From: PALSA-600 sp037142875
GTDB taxonomy: Bacteria > Actinomycetota > Thermoleophilia > Gaiellales > Gaiellaceae
Direction of reading: 5' to 3'
Length of the DNA: 64,000 bases
Assembly: GCA_037142875.1 (NCBI GenBank)
Contig: JBAWZV010000008.1
Coordinates: 1-64,000, forward strand
Below are positions 61,132 through 64,000 of this stretch, piece by piece (position 1 is the stretch's first letter; every line of letters starts with the position of its first letter). The translations under genes were made by a program, and so were the position numbers. Below the pieces are notes generated by a model, which was not told where the DNA came from, made no database searches, and worked only from the letters and a program-made list of their open reading frames with translations.

Positions 61132-61349
61132 GCGGCGATCGTCAGATGGAGCTCCTCGCGCTCGCGCTGGTCGTCGTCGCCGGCCGGCTCAGGCGAGAGC
61201 ATCAGCCGAAGCGCATCGATCACGTTCGCGCGGGCTTCTTCTCGTGTGCGGCCCTGACTGAACACGCCGGCCACCTCCGGAATCGATGCGATTACCCAGC
61301 CGCCCTCGCCAGGCTCGAAGACGATCGTCAACGCGAGCTCATCGGACAT
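61128..61349 (-). CDS. hicB: HicB-type antitoxin
   Basis: The 73-residue protein neutralises HicA. It shows the partial RNase H-like HicB fold: LTIVFEPGEGGWVIASIPEV, then GVFSQGRTREEARANVIDALRL, the classic HicB block. The C-terminal region is short and charged and lacks the ribbon-helix-helix or HTH DNA-binding domain of longer HicB proteins, so autorepression is uncertain. ATG 61349 was chosen because the fold begins there; the frame to 61451 adds an implausible lead. It is divergent from the monooxygenase gene. Confidence 0.87.
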   Translation of the reverse strand: MSDELALTIVFEPGEGGWVIASIPEVAGVFSQGRTREEARANVIDALRLMLSPEPAGDDDQREREELHLTIAA

Positions 61350-61551
61350 CGATGGAACGATAGCGAGAGGTTGGGCGTGTCGCGGTCGCGCTTGCTGCAG
61401 CAAGACGCCAAGCTCCCACCGCGCGCGGTCGGGGTTCAAACCTTGTCCCACAAGGGCCGCTCACCCACGCCCACGCGGCGGCGCCAGCTGTTCCGAATCC
61501 GGTTGCTTCTATGCTGTCGCCGATGGTGAGCTTGACCCGACGGGCGCAGCG

Positions 61552-62592
61552 TTGACCGCCTCGTTCAAGCTCGGCGTGCTCGACCAGTCACCGATCGCCG
61601 AAGGCGGACCAGGTGCGCAGGCGCTCAGGAACACGATCGAGCTTGCCTGCCGGGCCGAGGAGCTCGGGTACGGCCGCTACTGGGTCGCCGAGCATCACGG
61701 CACACCCATGCTCGCCTGCGCGGCGCCGGAGATTCTCGTAGGGGCGATCGCTGCCGCCACGTCGCGGATCCGGGTTGGAAGCGGCGGGGTCATGATCTCG
61801 CACTACAGCCCGTTCAAGGTCGCCGAGGTCTTCAGCGTGCTCGGCGCCCTGCACGGCAAGCGCATCGACCTCGGTATTGGCCGAGCCCCGGGCACCGACC
61901 GGGAGACGATCGCAGCGCTCCAACGCGACCGCCGCCAGTTCCTCCCAGACGACTTCATCGAGCAGGTCGCGGAGCTGCTCGCGTACTTCGACGGAGGCTT
62001 TCCCGACGACCATCCGTTTGCGCGCCTGACCCGTCTTCCTGGTGCGCCGGGAAGCGCGGAGGTGTGGATGCTCGGAACGTCGGTGCAGTCCGCAACCTGG
62101 GCGGCCGATCTCGGCCTGCCCTACGGGGTCGCCGACTTCATCAACCCGGGTAGCGCCGACTCAGCCCGGCGCTACCGGGAGCGGTTCACCGCGTCGCGCC
62201 ACCTGAAGCGGCCGCTCGTCGCGGTCGGCGTCGGCGTCGTCTGCGCCGAGACCGACGAGGAGGCGCGGCGCCAGGCATCGAGCTGGCAGATGGCGATCAC
62301 GCTCGCCGAGCGAGGGCAGTTCGCGCCTCTGCCGCCGGTCACGAAGGCGCTCGCCTTCCAGGCATCCGAGCGGGAGCCGCTCGGGTTCGCGGGCCGCCGC
62401 GTCGTTGTCGGGTCGCCGGAGACAGTCCGCAACGAGGTCGAACAGATCGCCGTCGACTACGGCGCAGACGAGGTGCTGCTGCACACGCTCATGCACAGCC
62501 ACGCGGCGCGGCTGCGGTCATACGAGCTGCTCGCGGCGGCGTTCGGACTCGGTTCGACCGGCGAGCGGCACTCGGCCCGCAAGCGTCGTTAG
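61552..62592 (+). CDS. Luciferase-like flavin-dependent monooxygenase
   Basis: The 346-residue protein is an LLM-class TIM-barrel oxidoreductase (bacterial luciferase superfamily). LGVLDQSPIAEGGPGAQAL, the YWVAEHHGTPMLACAAPEIL block and RIRVGSGGVMISHYSPFKVAE (quoted in pieces) are typical of the MsnO8 subgroup. Cofactor may be FMN or F420; this branch mostly uses FMN. The TTG start at 61552 has no strong SD but fits the N-terminus of homologues. Substrate unknown. It is divergent from hicBA and convergent with the secreted paralogue at 62622. Confidence 0.87.
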   Translation: MTASFKLGVLDQSPIAEGGPGAQALRNTIELACRAEELGYGRYWVAEHHGTPMLACAAPEILVGAIAAATSRIRVGSGGVMISHYSPFKVAEVFSVLGALHGKRIDLGIGRAPGTDRETIAALQRDRRQFLPDDFIEQVAELLAYFDGGFPDDHPFARLTRLPGAPGSAEVWMLGTSVQSATWAADLGLPYGVADFINPGSADSARRYRERFTASRHLKRPLVAVGVGVVCAETDEEARRQASSWQMAITLAERGQFAPLPPVTKALAFQASEREPLGFAGRRVVVGSPETVRNEVEQIAVDYGADEVLLHTLMHSHAARLRSYELLAAAFGLGSTGERHSARKRR

Positions 62593-62621
62593 TCGAGCGT
62601 CAGGGGCCGGAGAGCGTCTGC

Positions 62622-63176
62622 CTACTGGCAGACGGACTCGGACGGGCCGGTGAGCGCAAATCCGTAGATCACACCGTTGGCGGTGTAGAACGACATCGTG
62701 TTCTGGCCAATCCGAACGTAGAGCGCGACGTAGCCGATACACGACTTCTGGATCGGGTTCGGATAGAAGGTGTAGACGTTCGTCACCGGGTCAAAGGTCA
62801 TCGCACCCTTGATCCCCCAGCCAACCGGCGAGCCGAGCGTGAACACCGACACGACCTTGCCGGCCTTGTTGAACTTGACGGCTGCGCCAAGCGGTTCACC
62901 CGTCGGGTACTCGTAGAACCAGGTGGTCACCTTGCAGTACGAGCAGACCTCGTACCGGCTCCCCCAGAGGGTCTTCACCCGAGCCTGGGGCATGCCGAGA
63001 CTCACACCCGCGATCGACTTACCGGGCACAAGAAGCCCGCGAGTCGGAAAGTTCGACGAGTGCGCTACATGGGACGCCTGGGTCGTCTTCGCCGCGTGGT
63101 TCGGGAGAAGTGCGAGGGCTACCGAGAGGACGAGAGTTACCAGGCCGACCTCTCCCCCGTGCGCACAGCACCACAC
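62622..63176 (-). CDS. Secreted protein, paralogue of 58892-59407
   Basis: The 184-residue protein has an N-terminal Cys-containing lead (MWCCAHGGEVG), a hydrophobic signal segment (LVTLVLSVALALLPNHA) and a domain with the same key blocks as its paralogue: PGKSIAGVSLGMPQARVK, CSYCKVTTWFYEYPTGEPLG and SCIGYVALY, ending in SESVCQ. Both copies end at a Cys-Gln. The GTG start at 63176 is uncertain; a start closer to the hydrophobic segment would lack ATG/GTG/TTG. Homology continues upstream into AHGG of the other copy, although there a stop codon interrupts it. Confidence 0.8.
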   Translation of the reverse strand: MWCCAHGGEVGLVTLVLSVALALLPNHAAKTTQASHVAHSSNFPTRGLLVPGKSIAGVSLGMPQARVKTLWGSRYEVCSYCKVTTWFYEYPTGEPLGAAVKFNKAGKVVSVFTLGSPVGWGIKGAMTFDPVTNVYTFYPNPIQKSCIGYVALYVRIGQNTMSFYTANGVIYGFALTGPSESVCQ

Positions 63177-63271
63177 CGACGAACTGCGTCTACCTGTGTG
63201 GGCAGAATCCTCACTTGATCCCGAGTGTAGCTTGGATTCGCGGGTGGCGCCGATGCGTCGGCGCGCTCAGA

Positions 63272-63565
63272 TCAGTCGTGGATGCGCGCGATCAGCTCTT
63301 CGCGCTTGAGCACCCGGACGCGGTGGCTCGAGCGCACGAGCCGTACCTCGTACCCCGCGTTGCGCGGGTACAGCACCTTGTCACCCGGCTCGACCGACGT
63401 GACCTCGGGTCCAACGGCAGCGACGATCCCTGTCATGCACTGGGCCGCCTCGTTGAGCGGGACGATCAGACCGGAGGCGGTCTCGGACTCGTCGAGCGGC
63501 TGGACGACGATGAAGTCGTCGAGCGGTTCGAGGGTCACGTCGAGGCGTGCCAGCGGATCGAGCAT
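63272..63565 (-). CDS. GroES-like co-chaperonin, divergent
   Basis: The 97-residue protein has the GroES N-terminal pattern: EPLDDFIVVQPLDESETASGLIVPL (in GroES 'PL.DrvlV.....e..T..GI.ipd'). It continues with GIVAAVGPEVTSVEPGDKVLYP ('G.VvAvG......vk.GD.Vly.'). The roof/base region 'yGG.evk.dG.ey' is replaced by NAGYEVRLVRSS, so the canonical shape is altered. It ends KREELIARIHD. No groEL is adjacent in the window. It may be a second, specialised GroES. The start is preceded by a 31-base gap from the ABC ATPase end. Confidence 0.8.
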   Translation of the reverse strand: MLDPLARLDVTLEPLDDFIVVQPLDESETASGLIVPLNEAAQCMTGIVAAVGPEVTSVEPGDKVLYPRNAGYEVRLVRSSHRVRVLKREELIARIHD

Positions 63566-63596
63566 CTCGGCGTCAGGTTAGCGTCGCGTCGCGGGC

Positions 63597-64000
63597 TCAG
63601 AGACGACCCGCGGCGACGATCCGCCCAAGGAACTGCTGCGTCCGCTGCTCACGTGGCGCCGCGAAGAGCTGCGCCGGCGGGCCCTCCTCGAGGATCACGC
63701 CCTCGTCGAGGAAGCAGACACGGTCGGCGATCTCGCGGGCAAAGCCCATCTCGTGCGTCGCGATCACCATCGTCATCCCGCCCGCGGCGAGCTCGCGCAC
63801 AACCTCGAGAACCTCTGCGACGAGCTCCGGATCGAGAGCGCTCGTCACCTCGTCGAGCAGCATCAGCTGGGGCTGCATCGCGAGCGCCCGGACGATCGCG
63901 ACGCGCTGCTGCTGCCCGCCCGAGAGCCGGTCGGGGTAGTCGCGTGCCCTGTCGGCAAGCCCGAAGCGCGAGAGCAGCTCGAGCGCACGCGCCTCTGCCT
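63597..64000 (-). CDS. Amino acid ABC transporter ATPase (partial, N-terminus beyond window)
   Basis: This is the C-terminal 133 or so residues of a polar amino acid ABC ATPase (GlnQ/HisP-type). The signature LSGGQQQRVAIVRALAM, Walker B MLLDEVTSALDPELV, and H-loop MVIATHEMGFAREIADRVCFLDEG are present. The end EQRTQQFLGRI is typical for GlnQ-like proteins (the 'R...FL..i' end). The start and Walker A lie outside the window, so length and start cannot be judged. The rest of the transporter operon would be upstream on the minus strand. Confidence 0.92.
   Translation of the reverse strand, partial: AEARALELLSRFGLADRARDYPDRLSGGQQQRVAIVRALAMQPQLMLLDEVTSALDPELVAEVLEVVRELAAGGMTMVIATHEMGFAREIADRVCFLDEGVILEEGPPAQLFAAPREQRTQQFLGRIVAAGRL

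Overview
This window is a GC-rich, gene-dense bacterial chromosome segment. It most likely comes from an actinobacterium of the Thermoleophilia (Gaiella/Solirubrobacter-like) type. The inference rests on high GC in all codon positions, frequent GTG/TTG starts, a fused FO synthase (FbiC) for coenzyme F420 next to a predicted F420-dependent oxidoreductase, the gene order polA-rpsA-coaE, and many 1- to 4-base overlaps between co-directional genes. No phage, transposon or CRISPR array is visible.

Layout. 1-5.0 kb (minus): a transglycosylase fragment, coaE, rpsA and polA, with a divergent LarA-like gene to 6.5 kb. 6.5-11.1 kb (minus): crcB and a branched-chain amino acid ABC transporter (livHMGF, no binding protein), then tRNA-Leu(CAA) and a secreted protein. 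12.4-15.0 kb: a two-gene molybdenum hydroxylase (iorAB-like) closed by a 16-bp hairpin. 15.2-20.5 kb: a surface-glycan cluster (GT-C-like membrane protein, GT2, a frameshifted GT4, a NeuD-type acyltransferase and a convergent methyltransferase). 20.5-22.6 kb: a lipoprotein and a Tat-exported Dyp-type peroxidase homologue. 22.6-27.7 kb: a tight six-gene operon, deoC-ALDH-GNAT-short ALDH-MBL hydrolase-TrpC-like barrel.

27.8-48.7 kb is the widely conserved leuS-comEA-comEC-holA / rpsT / lepA-hemW-hrcA-dnaJ-prmA-(mtaB)-HIT-yqeY-phoH-ybeY-dgk-cdd-era supercluster, here with local changes: murJ lies between rpsT and lepA, an MFS transporter sits where rsmE is common, mtaB is reduced to a fragment, dgk is fused to a PAP2 phosphatase, prmA seems to start at CTG, a structured RNA candidate precedes phoH, and leuS is preceded by a leader peptide with two Leu codons and an intrinsic terminator.

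48.7-64 kb: lysA, fbiC, a YyaL/DUF255 protein, an F420 oxidoreductase, a membrane cytochrome c, three tRNA-Ser genes (GCT, CGA, GGA), katG, two paralogous secreted proteins, a DUF2156-type acyltransferase, a HicBA toxin-antitoxin pair, a luciferase-like monooxygenase, a divergent GroES and the edge of an amino acid ABC ATPase.

All functional calls are from reading motifs in the sequence; no database search was run.
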